Assembly: GCF_000237925.1 (NCBI RefSeq)
Contig: NC_031497.1
Coordinates: forward strand, 2,696,524-2,760,523
DNA from: Schistosoma mansoni
Lineage: Eukaryota > Platyhelminthes > Trematoda > Strigeidida > Schistosomatidae
Reading direction: 5' to 3'
Length of the DNA stretch: 64,000 bases
Shown: positions 38,801 through 53,800 of the stretch, piece by piece
Layout: every line of letters starts with the position of its first letter
Position numbering within the stretch: position 1 is the first letter of the stretch
Made by a program: the position numbers and the translations under genes
The notes under the pieces: generated by a model
Database searches by the model: none
What the model was told of the DNA's origin: nothing
What the model saw: the letters and a program-made list of their open reading frames with translations, nothing else

Positions 38801-41800
38801 TGGATACTTTCCAACTTCCGCCAATACCTACAACGGAGGCAACTCAGTCATCTAATCAAGCAGAACATTCTTCAAGTTCTCGGTCGTTACCTCGAAGGAG
38901 GTCGGCACGCAAACGCAGAAAACCAAAGAACTTTCAGGTAAACCCACGATTGCGTCGCTATTAATTTTTTCCAAGGGGAGGTGTTAGGATATTCACAAGA
39001 ATATCCCAAAAATTATCTCGAATGTAAAATGGTATGTTTTCAGACTCTTCACATAATTCGCATGTTATTTCCTATTGGCCATTATTTACAGTGTCCTAAC
39101 TATGACTTTCATGTGTCGTTTCCCTATTGGCCAATTTTGAGTCGTCCTAATTATAACCTTCACGTGTCCTTCCTTTCCATTGGTTACTGTTAATAGTCAT
39201 CGTAACTGTATAAATATGCCTTGTCTGTAAACCATTTTTGTTCTGCTGCTGACCCCATAAACAATTCTCATTTAACGGCTGTGTTCTGATTTATTGGAGT
39301 TGGGGAACAGTATTGGGGTCGAACTAGGATATCTGAATTTGGTCAATCGGTAGAATTTCGCGTAGTCCTATCGCAACACCCACGCTATATTTCCCATTAT
39401 AACAAGGAACTTAAGATCAATAAGTATAATCGTCTAGACCAGCTAAATCTAGTCAGTTTTATTTGAACTACCAACAATAAAAAAAACTATTTAAATCGAA
39501 AAGTAGCTACAAGATGATGTAAAAAGTGTTGTGAAGTAAAGAGTCTTTATTTTGTCACAGAGATATAAGAAGTAAAAAGAACAGTTGATTCGTTCGCATT
39601 GTATAATTGAAACTTCTGTTAACGTCAAGGACTGGAATTGATCAGTCATTTTTGGCCAAACTCTAACAGGATGAAACGCACTTCCCAGAATCCGTTGACA
39701 GCCACTATCCAACGTTACTTATAAGATGCTCTTCATTTGAAAAAAATATCAAGTTAATGCAGATATTACAAACGAGATTGATCAATTACAGTCCAAAACA
39801 TCAACGGAAAGATTCAAACAACCAATACAAATACAATGGGAATATTTTAGCAATAAAAATAGATTAAAATTCATCCCGTTATACAAGCTAGTAGCTATCT
39901 GTATACAGTAACTAAGTAGCGTTTGAAGCGAACGGTACTGAGTGAGTCCTAGTGTGAATATCAACACTGGGGTGCAGATACACCTAGCAGACGAGTCTCA
40001 AATAGGGTGAAACGCGCGGGTTGGATTCCATTGCTAGCAACTATCTCACTCTGTTAGTCAAAAAACAAAGTTTGTTTAAAATAACTTCTCGAATAAGCGA
40101 TAAGGGCGAAAATCTTTCATATATATGTTAGAGTAATGCAGTTATTGACAAAATTTAAATACGATCAGAAAAGAAACTCACTTTCTAAGAAATCCCAAGT
40201 GGAATGTACACTAGTGTCCAACACCTTAAAACGTTTAACAGAAGTCCATGAACCATTTCCAGCTAAAGAAACACTCATAATTTGAAATTCATAAACACCA
40301 GAACGCAAATCATATAATTGCACAGAAACAAAACGATCGGTCACAGTATTTTGATTTATTAACACAGGTAGATTAATGGCATTTAAACATATTAAAGACC
40401 AAATTCGTTCCTAGTATTAAAAAAATTAGGCAAAGAATAAAATAACTGAATAAATAAAAAATTTCAATAGGGAAAAATGAAACTATTACTGATAAGAAAT
40501 GCAGATATTTTTTAGAAGAGTTTCGTGAAGGTCGATTTAATTTGTAGTCAGTATTTATCACTTATTGATATTGTTTAGAAATGTATGTTAGGAGTGCAAC
40601 AGTTATCACCAATAACAGTATGATCGTCACAATATATCACAAATCGACCAACGTTGGAATTATGTTATTGGACATCGATTCGGTGGCTTTATTGTTCAAG
40701 GATTCACCACACAATCTGTAGACCTTGTGTTTGACTCTTAGTTATGTCAGGAATGGACACTACTGGAGAGTCCCATATAAAGTTGAAACAGCTGTCCAAT
40801 GTTCCGTAGTTCACAGTCATACCTTAAATGAGAACAACTAAACTGACTGAACACATAGTACAAAAGTGAAATGCTAACTTATACTACAAATTAAGTGTTA
40901 AAGTAAAGTTTACAAGTGTCTTCGACATACTTTTCATTCATTTCAAAATGTAAGAAACAAAAGTAGAGGATGCCTGTTTTTTTAACTTCAGTTTATATCC
41001 AGGTTTGTCAAAAATTTTTTTTTTGAGATTGTATAGAAGGCATGTAATTCAAATGGTTGATTTCGGAGAAGTTTTGTTTTTGGAGCTGGATGGATTGATC
41101 GTTTACCGTTTATACTCAGTTATTATGTAATTTTTTGGATTTCCGCTATGGTAGTTGAGAACTTGATTTGTGAGTGGGTTGACTACCGATTCAACTGTTC
41201 AGTTTTCATGTATTGGTTCTAGTAATCAACGCATCCAGAAAAAAATGATACTGAGATTAAGACCCTCAACATAGAGGACGAAAGTCCACCAGAATGAGCT
41301 TATAAGATAGTAAGAAATAATTATTTCTTATAAATGATAATAGTAGACTTAGTACTGTTTCAGTTAATGTATGTATATTAAAGATTGTGGACTGAACAAA
41401 GTAATTTCCATGATAAAAATACACTTAATTTTCAATATGAAATTCCACTATTTGTTATTTCTTAATAATATTTAAACAGGTATGATATTATTAATTAATG
41501 ATCATGGGATCAATCATCAATGGAAGTAAATACTATTGCTCAGGATCAGGAATCTGTTGAAGTTAGATATTAAAACCATTGGGTGCTAACTCAGAAGTCT
41601 AGATGTTAAGCATTTGCGCGTAAGACCGAAGGTCCGGTGCTCGAGTCCCATGTGCAGGATCGTGGATGAGCACTGCTAAAGAGTCCAATACTAAAACGAA
41701 ACGGCCATTCAGTGGTTTCAGGTTTGCAATGGTGGTCCAGATTAGGTCGACTCATGAATTCAACAAGTAAAAATATACTACAATTTCTATGAATCTCCAT

Positions 41801-44800
41801 TCTAAAAATACTAATAAGTTTGTTAGGAAATGCACCATAAATTTTCGGCTAATATAAAGTAAACATAGTGGCTGGATATACCTTTTCTGGATGCATAAGT
41901 TTGGTTTTCTGGAGTTGATCCAGATGGCTTCGACTATGTAAAGTAATCGTAATCTAGCTCTTTGAGGTCGAGTTTTCGGAACTTGATATAAAACAGAGAA
42001 GGCTTCCTCTATTTTGATATGATGTCCACTGTCTACCAAGTGAGAAAGGATGGCGCTGTTAATGGATTTAGTGACTCCTTTTCCCAACCATGTTGGTACA
42101 TGTTCACGAATACGCAAGGATAAAGCCCTCTAAGTACGGCCTATGTAACTAGCTCCACAGGAGCAGTTGAATTGGTATACGCAAATGGAAGAGCCCATCT
42201 TTGGTAACTTATCCTTGATTAATTGTGTAAGTACTGGTTTAGTTGAGAAAGTGATGTGTAGCTTGGCGGCGTAAAACTTCCTTTCAACCGATCTTTTCAG
42301 TCGGCGTGTTAGAATATCACCCGTTATGTCACCTTTGAAGTCCAGTTTCAAATACAAGGTTTTTTTACTCACTATATCACAATTTCTTCTTTTTTTAACA
42401 GTATTTTCTACTAGGTATTTTTTAACGAACTTATCAGGGTAGCCATTATTTCGCAATGTATTTTTTAGTATATCTATTTCACTATCAACACTGTCCTCAG
42501 AACATAATAGCTTGATTCTCTGGCTGAGACGTTTAACCAAATTTATTTTATACTGAAGTGGAGTGAAGCTTTGGAAATGGGTATACTGACCCGTGCATGT
42601 ATTCTTTCTGAATATATTTCGCTTGATGGAACCATCTTTCCTTCTAGAAAGTAGGACGTCGAGGAAAGCTATACTATTGTCGTTCTCTTCCTCGCTGGTG
42701 AATTGAATAGCTGGGTGAACGTTATTGAAAAAGTCCAACATCTTCTGTTTGTCAACCATTTTGTCGCAACAGGAAAGGAAAATAGGGATACCGATTCTAA
42801 TAAATAAGATGAAAGAACTCCTGTTTAAATGTACTATGAATATCTACTTTAAGTTTAACAATGAATTTTACAGACAACTAGATGGAGTAGCAATGGGATC
42901 ACCACTAGTCCCGATCCTTGCTGACATTTTTCTGGCCAAACTGGAAAATGGACCGTTAAAAGATGCCCTAAGTAAGCTAGACTACTACTGTCGATACATA
43001 GATGACACATTAATCGTATGCGACGAAATGGTTGACAAACAGAAGATGTTGGACTTTTTCAATAACGTTCACCCAGCTATTCAATTCACCAGCGAGGAAG
43101 AGAACGACAATAGTATAGCTTTCCTCGACGTCCTACTTTCTAGAAGGAAAGATGGTTCCATCAAGCGAAATATATTCAGAAAGAATACATGCACGGGTCA
43201 GTATACCCATTTCCAAAGCTTCACTCCACTTCAGTATAAAATAAATTTGGTTAAACGTCTCAGCCAGAGAATCAAGCTATTATGTTCTGAGGACAGTGTT
43301 GATAGTGAAATAGATATACTAAAAAATACATTGCGAAATAATGGCTACCCTGATAAGTTCGTTAAAAAATACCTAGTAGAAAATACTGTTAAAAAAAGAA
43401 GAAATTGTGATATAGTGAGTAAAAAAACCTTGTATTTGAAACTGGACTTCAAAGGTGACATAACGGGTGATATTCTAACACGCCGACTGAAAAGATCGGT
43501 TGAAAGGAAGTTTTACGCCGCCAAGCTACACATCACTTTCTCAACTAAACCAGTACTTACACAATTAATCAAGGATAAGTTACCAAAGATGGGCTCTTCC
43601 ATTTGCGTATACCAATTCAACTGCTCCTGTGGAGCTAGTTACATAGGCCGTACTTAGAGGGCTTTATCCTTGCGTATTCGTGAACATGTACCAACATGGT
43701 TGGGAAAAGGAGTCACTAAATCCATTAACAGCGCCATCCTTTCTCACTTGGTAGACAGTGGACATCATATCAAAATAGAGGAAGCCTTCTCTGTTTTATA
43801 TCAAGTTCCGAAAACTCGACCTCAAAGAGCTAGATTACGATTACTTTACATAGTCGAAGCCATCTGGATCAACTCCAGAAAACCAAACTTATGCATCCAG
43901 AAAAGGTATATCCAGCCACTATGTTTACCTTGGCCTACGACTGGATCACCGGATTCCTAAACTAAATATTATAAACCTCTCCCTTTTTTGTTGATCACCC
44001 CTACCTTAATCTTCACATCCAACATTCCCAATTCGTTTATCTTAATTACCTTGATAACACTACTTTCATTACGTATTATATTCAAACAATAATACTATTA
44101 TTATTACTATTACTACTTATCATTATCTCAATTAACAAAATGAAATTCTCCTACTATGAATTTTATTCACACAATTTTTGCATTTTCATTTTTGCTATAT
44201 TACTATTATACTGATTGTGATTGGACACTTTCTGGCAAATCATTTTGACCTTTCTAATCTACAAATAACACTATTTTAAAGTATATATGTCGTAACAGAT
44301 GCAAACGTTCACCATTTTTAACACATAACATTGTCCAATTAATTAATACACGCCTCATTTTGGCCTTTGTAAAATATCACAATAATTATGGACTTATAAC
44401 TGTAGAGCCTGATGATGAAGTTATTGAAAACAATTGTTCACTCAAATATTGTTCTTTTTTTTAAATATTCTATGAGGATCTTTAAACTGCTAATTTAAAG
44501 TAATAAAAAGCATAAAAATATTATTTATGAAAAGTATATTTTAAATAATTTCAGCTATTGAAACCTAAATAGTCCCAACTCTTCATCCAGCAAACTTGCC
44601 TGAACTTCTTCAGGGTAATAATTAAAATCAAAATTATCAAAGAATAAATAATGTTCGATAGTCAAATCAAATCTTTACTGTGTTTATCTAATCATATTCA
44701 AATGTTAACTTGGGTATGTAGAATAACATGAGTCAGAAAGGTGTGTATAGTGTATAGCCCATACATACAGCACTTTTACTGTCTATCTTTCTTTATACGT

Positions 44801-47800
44801 ACCATAACCTGTCTGAAATATTTCAGTCCCTGCGAAGTTGATCTTGTGTCCTGTGCCTAACTCATGTGACGCTATCATATTAAATTCAGCCTGTTGGTTT
44901 TCTTTCTTTGTAATGAAATAACAACTCCTGTTAATTAAATTGTACTCAGCGCTCAATATCTGTCAAACAATTCGTTCAAATATTAACGAATATTAGTATA
45001 AAACCGCATAAAAATTTTTTCTACAAACGAGGATTTAAACTGTCTTCTGTAATGTGTTCTCCAGTAAAAATTAGAATAGATAAGTCAGAGTATAATAGGG
45101 AGAATGTGTGCATGTGAAGATTAATCAAACATTGAAAACTTTGGAAGAACCAACAATGAATATGAATTGATCAAAGTTTTCAATATAACTTCTGAATTAT
45201 GGGATCTAGTATGAGTACATATTATCAATAATCTGGAGATTCACAATAGTATTTTCATTTGTCATAAAAGTTGAAACCTTTTACACATGAAAAGTCAAGC
45301 CTAAAAAAACCCACGAACACTGTAAAAGTTTAGAAAAAAAACCTAGCTAGACAGTCAGTCAGTTAGTCAGAAGCAATATGGAATCTGTATTAAAGGTGAA
45401 TCGGTTCAAAATTCCACAATACAATAGTACAGCTAAATGAAATTATCAAGGTAAATATCAGAATAGTAGAAACGACAAACCTACTAGTAGTAGAAAAAAC
45501 TAGGCATACAAAATATGATTCGAGAAGAGATGAACTAGCGAAAAGAAAAGGATAAAACAATTTTACAACTCAAGATCTAGTGGAATACAAAGAGTGAATA
45601 TTTATGCCAACAGTCAATAACTACATTGATCAATGGTATTACTTGGTTTGACAGCTAAAAAAATCCAAGAAGCATAAACTATCACAGTGGAATAGAATAA
45701 TGTGATTTCAATATATGTGCTAAGGATAGAATTCAATCAGTAATGAGTGTATACATTGGGAAATCATTATATTTACTTCTTTTCTCTTGTAGATTATTAA
45801 AAAGTTTATTTCTGGGTTTGAATCAGATAAAAATAAACATTAAAAAAATTATTTGATCTATATCAGTATAAGACTTACTTCATGATTACCATCGTTGGGT
45901 AAAATTGATGACGGCTTATTGGATATCGATTCTCCATCTAAACGTCTATACCGAATCCAATAACGCAATGTTAAACCATTAGGTTGTGTTGGAGGCCTCC
46001 ATCGTAGTTGTTTAACTGATATTTTAGCAGAAGAAGATAGTTTTCCTATTTTAGTGTGATTAAATTGTGAATTATTGACGAAAGTGAAATTAAACATTTG
46101 ATTACATAGATTTGATTCTCGTTTCATGGATGACGACAATGATTCAGATGGTGGACAATTATTATCAATATCTGTACCAAGATTTTCATCAACTAACTGA
46201 ATGGAATTAGAATCAATATCATCTACACCGATAGAAGCATCTGTACGTTGTTGAATGATACTTCGAGTACTGCACCATGGCATTTCCGCAATAGCATTGT
46301 AATTATTTTCATTGAAGTAAGTTAAATTCTAAGGGTGTATAAAAAGTAAATTTTGTAGTAATAAAAAAAAACTTGATAACATTATTAGTAAACAGTTTGA
46401 ATGTAGAATAGTTTTACAACAATCAATTTCAAATGAAGAATGAAGGTGTCTTACTGTATGAAGTTTAGAGAATATTTTTTCTTTGATTCATCTTGATCTT
46501 TATCAGAAGGGGGTTTTGTGGAGATTTTAGTAATTCTTATATAGTTGAGATCATGAGTCAATTGAAGCTAGGCCACCATGGAAAACCTGGAAGCGCTGGA
46601 TCTTGATCTATTAATATGGTTGGATTAAATGATAACACAATATACAAAGTCGTAACAATGATAATCTTCGATTTTGAGGATGGAAAAAGTCCTTGGATAA
46701 ACATAGTGATTGAGAGAATAATTCATAATGAACTTTCAAGAATTTTATCAGATGGTTTGATAATGATAAAGGAATCTTTCATAAATTTTTACATTTAGAC
46801 TAATTGTGCTGATTATCAGTTACGTTACTACTAAACGACGAAAAAACTTTAAATCCATTTTTTATTGTTTGTTTGAATCTTCCCATTGATGTTTAGGACT
46901 GCAATTGATCAGTTTTTTATTAGCATATGTGCATCTTGTGCGAATCGCCTTAAATCACAAGTATTATAAGCAGATGGATGGTAGCTAGCAGTGGAATCCA
47001 GGCCGCGTGTTTCGTTCTATTTGGAATTCGCCATCTGGATTTACCTGGATCCCAGAATTGACGTTCACTCTGAGACTCCAATCCAGTACCATTCGCTTCG
47101 AATGCCATCGGGTTATCCGCTTAGCTAATGAATTACTGGGTTCGAGTCCCGGATTGAACATAGTGATATGAATATGACACATTTGCGATAAAACATGAAG
47201 CCCCCGGGTTTGAGCATTTCTTAGTGAAGTCATGAATACTTATTACTAAGGAGTCTTTTACACTAGGATGAAAAGGCTGTTAAATGTTTATTTTTATTTT
47301 TCAACAGCTGCACTTAGCTGATGTTAGTTCAAGTGATATAAACTTGACATTCAATTGAAGATAACAATTAAAATTTCTTTGGTTATGTTGTTTATCCTGG
47401 GATGAATAGTTTAATTGCAAAGCTTTCATTTATCGTTCCAAATGGAGCTTAATTCACATAAGCAAGTCACTGTTTTAAACAGTTCATAATGCAAATTTAA
47501 CATAAATCGTAAGGGTTAACGTGGAGTGGAATAATCAAAGTAACAATAATAATAATACATGTGATAAGTTAATTAGTGTACTAAGAAAACAATTACACTT
47601 GCATTCAATGGTTCACCATTGATATCATGTGGTGAATGACATGCTGATATAACAAATAAATATTCTGTATAATGATGTAATCCATCAATAGATACACCTA
47701 TGATATTATTGTTAATTGACTCATGATTCTCAACAGTATTTGAATTAGCACTGATTCGTAAATGACCATCCCATTTAAGTGGATAATGATCGTAATCACG

Positions 47801-50800
47801 CGGTTCCATTTTACTGAAATGAAAAGCTGAAATTCAAACAGTATACATACATTAATAAATGGAGGGTTAAAATGTTTTCAAAAATACACAAATATTATTA
47901 TATGAGCGACATTTTTGGGGAATGTAGTATAACAAGTGTTTCGATAAAAGAGTGCACGAAATTCGACGAAAAAGGAATTATATTAAAAATACTGAAAGAC
48001 CGGAACAAACAATTACACTTGACAAAAAGTATAAATGAATGGTTAAAAACTCGTACACCATAGTGGAGTAATGGAATTTAGTAATATAAAGAATTTAGAA
48101 TCCTGCATAAATTTGCATCCAGATCAAGTTGCTAGTGTTTACATTATTACCATAAAACAATGTGAGATTTGAAAATTTGTGATCGGGAGGGTAGTGGTAG
48201 TCGTAGTAGTAGTAGTAGTATGAAAGACGTTTGAACAAAAGAATAAATGAAAACTGGGAATGAGAAGTATGAAATCAAATGAAAACTTAAAATCTAGAGA
48301 ATAAATAAGATTACGAAGAAGATTTGTAGCTCAGGTGGATGATTTTGGTAGAGTTTTGTTTTCTGAGCTGGATAGAACAAAACAACCGTCCAGTTTTCGA
48401 AGCTGGTCGAAGCTAGAACTAATTCATGATTCCAACTATGAAACCTCTAGAGCTCGGACAAAGTCTTCTGTTTGAAAAATGATCACTAAGACTGATAATC
48501 TTTCGAAAAAATTGGACAGCCATTGACCTTGACCATGTAAATTCCTCGATTCACCGATGTAATTTGATAAATTCGTCTCCAAATGCATGCTTCTCCTGTC
48601 CAAAAATGAACTTATTTTGGACCCTGGAAAGTTTATAATTGAATACATCACATAGTTATGTCTAAAACATTCAAGATGCTTTTAATTCACATGACTTTAC
48701 CAAAAATTTCAAATTGTCACTCAAACACTTAATATCCCTGTTGGAATTCATTATTATTACTATTATTATGTGTCGACTTACTAATGTAGAAGACAATGGT
48801 TTCTTCTTAATTTTCTCTAAAGCATTCGTATCATTTGATATGTTTTGATCGATGGAGGGATTATGCACTGCTCTATGTAAAAGAGTAGAATTTTTATGTA
48901 GTGTAGAAGGAAAATAGGATACAGCTGAAGTTGGACTGATTGGGGCTGATGTCGGTCGATTGTAAACGTCATCATTAGTCGTAATGCGAGTAAATTCAGG
49001 TAGAGAAATCTTAGGATTAACCGTTACAGAATAACTTTTTGAGTCGAATGATCCACCTGGCTNNNNNNNNNNNNNNNNNNNNNNNNNNNNNNNNNNNNNN
49101 NNNNNNNNNNNNNNNNNNNNNNNNNNNNNNNNNNNNNNNNNNNNNNNNNNNNNNNNNNNNNNNNNNNNNNNNNNNNNNNNNNNNNNNNNNNNNNNNNNNN
49201 NNNNNNNNNNNNNNNNNNNNNNNNNNNNNNNNNNNNNNNNNNNNNNNNNNNNNNNNNNNNNNACCACTCGCAGCGGACGATCTGGTTTCAGCGAAGCAAT
49301 TTGTATAGCTGATGGTACACCATTTGGTAACATTTAAGAGCATCTCGAAATATGGATTGAGTTTTTTGACGAACAGTTCAGCATTTATGCTGTCGATCAA
49401 ATTGTCTTTTCCTCTCTGGCCGTTGATAACTGAGCCGATTAACAAGGTGGTCTGCGAGGGACTCCGAATTCTGAAGTATCACAAGTCATCAGGTTAAGAT
49501 TCTCTTTCCCGAGGCTCTTTTAGAAATGGTAGTGAACTTCTGGTCAGAGAACTAACTGCGTTTGGAAAAATTCAAGAAACAGAATATCTTGACACTGTGA
49601 ACTAAAACGAGCATTGTCTCCATCTGTGAAAAGGGGCTAGATAATCTGTGCAGCAACTATCGGGGAATAAGTCTACTTTCAACTGTGTCCAAACCATTGA
49701 CATCTGTTGTACTTCGCAAATAATACGAAGCCCGTAAACGGCTAACTCTTCAGGAGCTGGCTCGTTTTCGTGTGAATTTGAATTTTGATTATCTTTTAAA
49801 ATGTTTCCATATGTAGTAGATGAACTGATTAAGTGAGATGAACGACCTATAAAAATAACAATTAATATGTAATAACAATTAAAAATAATTCCACCTGTAG
49901 CTCTTCTAAAGTTACTGCCGGTCCCAAACCCAGATAAAGGAGGAGGGTTGGGCATAGGATTAGCGACCCCATCCCGTAGAAAAAAATCTTGCCAAAAATG
50001 CTAACTAAAATAAAGAAATTAGATCATTTAAACTCTGTCCTGGGAGTTGAAGGAAGAATTATGACGCTTCAGGATGAAAGCTGAGATTCTTCGAAGCCGA
50101 TGTCACTTCTAACAACCAGAGAAACAATTAACATAGGTACATGGGACGACGTCCGGACAATGTGGGAAACCGGGAAGACCAGTCAAATAGCAATAGAAAT
50201 GAGGAGATACAAATCGACAGTACTTGGAGTCAGCGGAACTCATAGGACACAAGTTGGACAGCAAAGGCTAGATACGGGAGAGATACTGTTGTACTCCGAT
50301 TATGAAGAGGAAAATGCTCCATACAGTCAGGGAGTTGCTCTAATACTGTCTAAAGAAGCAAGAAATGCACTTGTAGGATGGGAATATCACGAATCAAGAA
50401 TCATAAAAACATCATTCAAAACAAAGAAGGAGGGGATCACAACGAATGTTATCCAATGTTATGCACCCACCAATGGTAGCAATGACGAAGATAAACATCA
50501 GTTCTATGAGAGGCTGTAATCAATCAAAGCGAAGTGCCCAAGAAAGGTCCTCACCATCCTGATGAGATATTAACTCCAAAGTCGGAGTGGACAATACCGG
50601 ATATGAAGATATAATGAGACGACATAAACTGGGAGAGGGAAATGAAAATGGGAAGAGATTTGCAAATCTATATGCATTCAGCAAATTGGTTATAGACGGC
50701 ACAGTATTCTCCCACAAACGCATACACAAAGTTACATGGATCTCACCGGACCACACCACAGTGAAACGCATAGATCATATTTGTATCAACAAAAAATTCC

Positions 50801-53800
50801 GAAGGATAATGGAAGATGTAAGTACCAGGAGAGGAGCTGACACATAGATTCAGACAGCCACCTGGATGTGGCCAAGATGAAACTGAAGCTAAAGGAGAGC
50901 TAAAGATTTACTGAAATAAGAAACTACCATGGAGGACAAATGAGAAGAGATCAAAGGAGCACTAACTTCAGCGTGTCAGGAGGTTCTGGGTCGCAAGAAG
51001 CATTATCATAAGGGGTGGATCTCTATGGGAACCCTGGACAAGATTGAGGAAAGGAAGAACAAGAAGACAGCAATTAACGACAGCTGAACACGAGCAGAGA
51101 AAGTCAAGGCAGAAGCTGAATACACAGAAGTAAACAAGCAAGTGAAGCGGAGCATTAGAGCTGACAAGTAGAAATACATAGAAGAGATAGCAACGACAGT
51201 GGAAAAAGCTTCAAGATAAAGAAAGATGAGACAGGTATATGACACAACAAAAAAACTAACAGGGGAATGGAGTAAACAAGAGAGACTGGTTAAGGACAAA
51301 GAAGGCAAGCTAATCACTGAAATTCAATAACAGAGTAGAATACTTCGAGGGAATTTTGAATAGACCAGCTCCATTGAATTCACCAGACATTGAAGCAGCA
51401 CACTCAAGCCTTCCTATAGATGTCACTCCAACAACGACAGAAGAAACCAGGATGGCCATCAGACTATATCAAGAGCAGGAAAGCAGCAGGACCTGACAAT
51501 ATACCAGCTGAAGCACTGAAATCAGACAGTAAAGTAACTGCAAAAATGCTCTACATTCTATTTAGGAAGATTTAGGAGGAAGAACAAGTGCCGATGGACT
51601 GGAAAGGATACCTCATCAAGATACCGAAGAAAGGATATCCGAGCAAATGTGAGAAATACAGAGTCATCACACTACTGTCAGTACCAGGAATGGTTTTCAA
51701 CAGAGTGTTGCGGCACCGGATGAAAGACGCAGTAGACGCCCAACTTCGAGATCAACAAGCTGGGTTCCGTAAAGATTGGTCGCACACAGAACAAATCGCC
51801 ATGACTGTTGGACACGCCTACTAATGATATGCGAAGAAGAATTCAATTTGTGAGTTATAATTATCTCAGAAAACGTCCAATGATCGTTATTACACAATTG
51901 ATTGACAGTATGTAAAGGTTGGACGAGGAATCCAAGAAAAAAATTTTGAACGATAAGTTTGAGAATTTATGTGAACGAAAACTACTATGATATTTGTCAC
52001 ATATATGCGAAACATCCTGGCTATGGAAGAGTCTAAAAAAATCAAGGACAAATAACTCAAGAGTGGTTATACATCAAGACATATTATTTATTTCATAGAG
52101 AAATTTTATGCTAATATGTGGAAAATGAAAGACTTTTGGCTTTGACACGAAAATACGATGGATATTGGTAGTTGCAAATGTTGAATAATATTACCGAAAA
52201 TAAGCTACAACTGTGTGAGAAAGAGATTTCCTCATCCCCTTCTACTACTATATCCTTTAAGCTCACTGTTTAATAATTCGTTCCTTTCGATTACTTTTAT
52301 GTAGTATTTGTAAATACAGTAATTATAATCAATATTTAACCGCTTTAAATTCGAAGATTTCTCTCTTCCTTGGAGATGAAATAACCGGAAGAAAGATACA
52401 AGATTTAAGGATATATCATTCAAAAATGAGAATAATCATTATTCACGGTTGTCTGGACCTTAGGAATTTGAAAGTGAATGTTTTGAAAAGTCAGTTTCTG
52501 CGACCCTTTTTACCAGTAAGCTCATAAATACTATACACTAGTGAGGATGAAGATGTACTACACATTATTTACTTAGGAAGTCAGTGACGAACTTCTTACA
52601 CAGTAATATTGTTTAAGATATAGTCTATTTTAAGTAGTGCAAAGTACATAAAATTAAAGTAGGGATTAATCTAAACAAATTATTTTAAAGAAATATTCAT
52701 TTAATTTACCATCTGTACAAGAAATACCATTATCAGAGGATGGAATATTTACAAACAAACGTCTATACCAAAGATGATATTCTACAATTTGACCGTTTGG
52801 ATTATCTGGAGCATTCCAATACAATTGCATTTTATTTGAATTTAACGAAAAAGCATGAAAATCAATAGGACTGCTAGGTTCTATGAAATCAAAAATAGGA
52901 ACGAATAGGTGAAACATTTATTAGGTCTCATACTACTGAAATCACTGAGTTATTTTATGTAGAAGAAAAACTAACGAATGTAGTACAGCATGAAGACTAT
53001 CAAGATAAAAACTTAACAAAGCTTTACCATGATGGTAAAGCGCGTTATATGGAGATGAGGTAAACTTAGTATTGATTTATTCATATGCTCAAGATATAAA
53101 AAAAACAGGTCATAGTACAAATGATCATAGAAAGTGGAGTGAATCATAAAATTGTCAACTGTTTTAAATCAAGATGTCTACCAATGAAGGAGCGACTATA
53201 CAACACAGCAGTACACTGTATTTCATTTGCAACTTCCAAACGCGATTTTTCCAAGTAGAGTGTAGTCATAGGTGTTTTTAAAGCATTTCTCGCGCACGTT
53301 AGGATCACCGAGTGGAAAACGTTGAAGTTACATTCAGGAGATCAGGTAAAGATGTAAAATCGGTTGATGAGACTATCATTCTCGAAAAATTAAGTTAGAT
53401 TGGAGATTTGTTACATATTTCTAACCACCACTCGCCTTCACAAGTAATGTTGCCCGGTGTGCGAGTAAGAGTAGGTTCGAAGAAAATTGAGGGAGGTCAG
53501 TCTAAAAAGTGGCATCAGTCCGTAGTATTATTAAACTGAGGAATATTGTCAAATGTCTGCTACCTCGTTTGTGTCAGAATGATTATCGTAACCAATGGTT
53601 GAACAAGTTGAGTGACATGACATAAAAACGTGTTTATTTACTATCCAACCATCAGTTGCTTAAAAGAGTGATTCATTTTCAGCAAGGTCAGTATATTTTG
53701 TTTGGTGAATTACTTATTCAGTAACTCATGGGCATGTTTAAATTTCTGAATAATTTTTTTTGTTTCATCAATCTAAAAATATTTCATTCATAAATACAAA

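Larger units (their letters stand above)
29949..40181 (-). other. Intron W9-W10, transposon nest
   Basis: A 10.2-kb intron filled by LINE B (30738-32003), a Penelope-like inverted dimer (32320-35507), a gap, a LINE-A scrap, an LTR fossil (36116-36616), a young LTR element (36617-39404) and SM-alpha remnants (39620-40060). The part at 29950-30737 has no recognised feature. An 83-codon + strand frame at 30188 looks like chance. Confidence 0.65.
40411..45878 (-). other. Intron W8-W9
   Basis: Contains a decayed family-B remnant (about 40660-40830), a family-B copy (41545-41810) and the second Penelope-like inverted dimer (41859-44460). The stretch 44460-45878 is AT-rich with nothing recognised. 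Confidence 0.6.
46329..47581 (-). other. Intron W7-W8
   Basis: Holds one isolated family-B arm (46503-46602) and an SM-alpha copy (46862-47135). No other feature. Confidence 0.6.

Noticed and set aside
47872-48063. 63-codon + strand frame in the receptor intron
   Set aside because: No homology, Lys/Ile-rich as expected by chance in AT-rich DNA, and no splice context.
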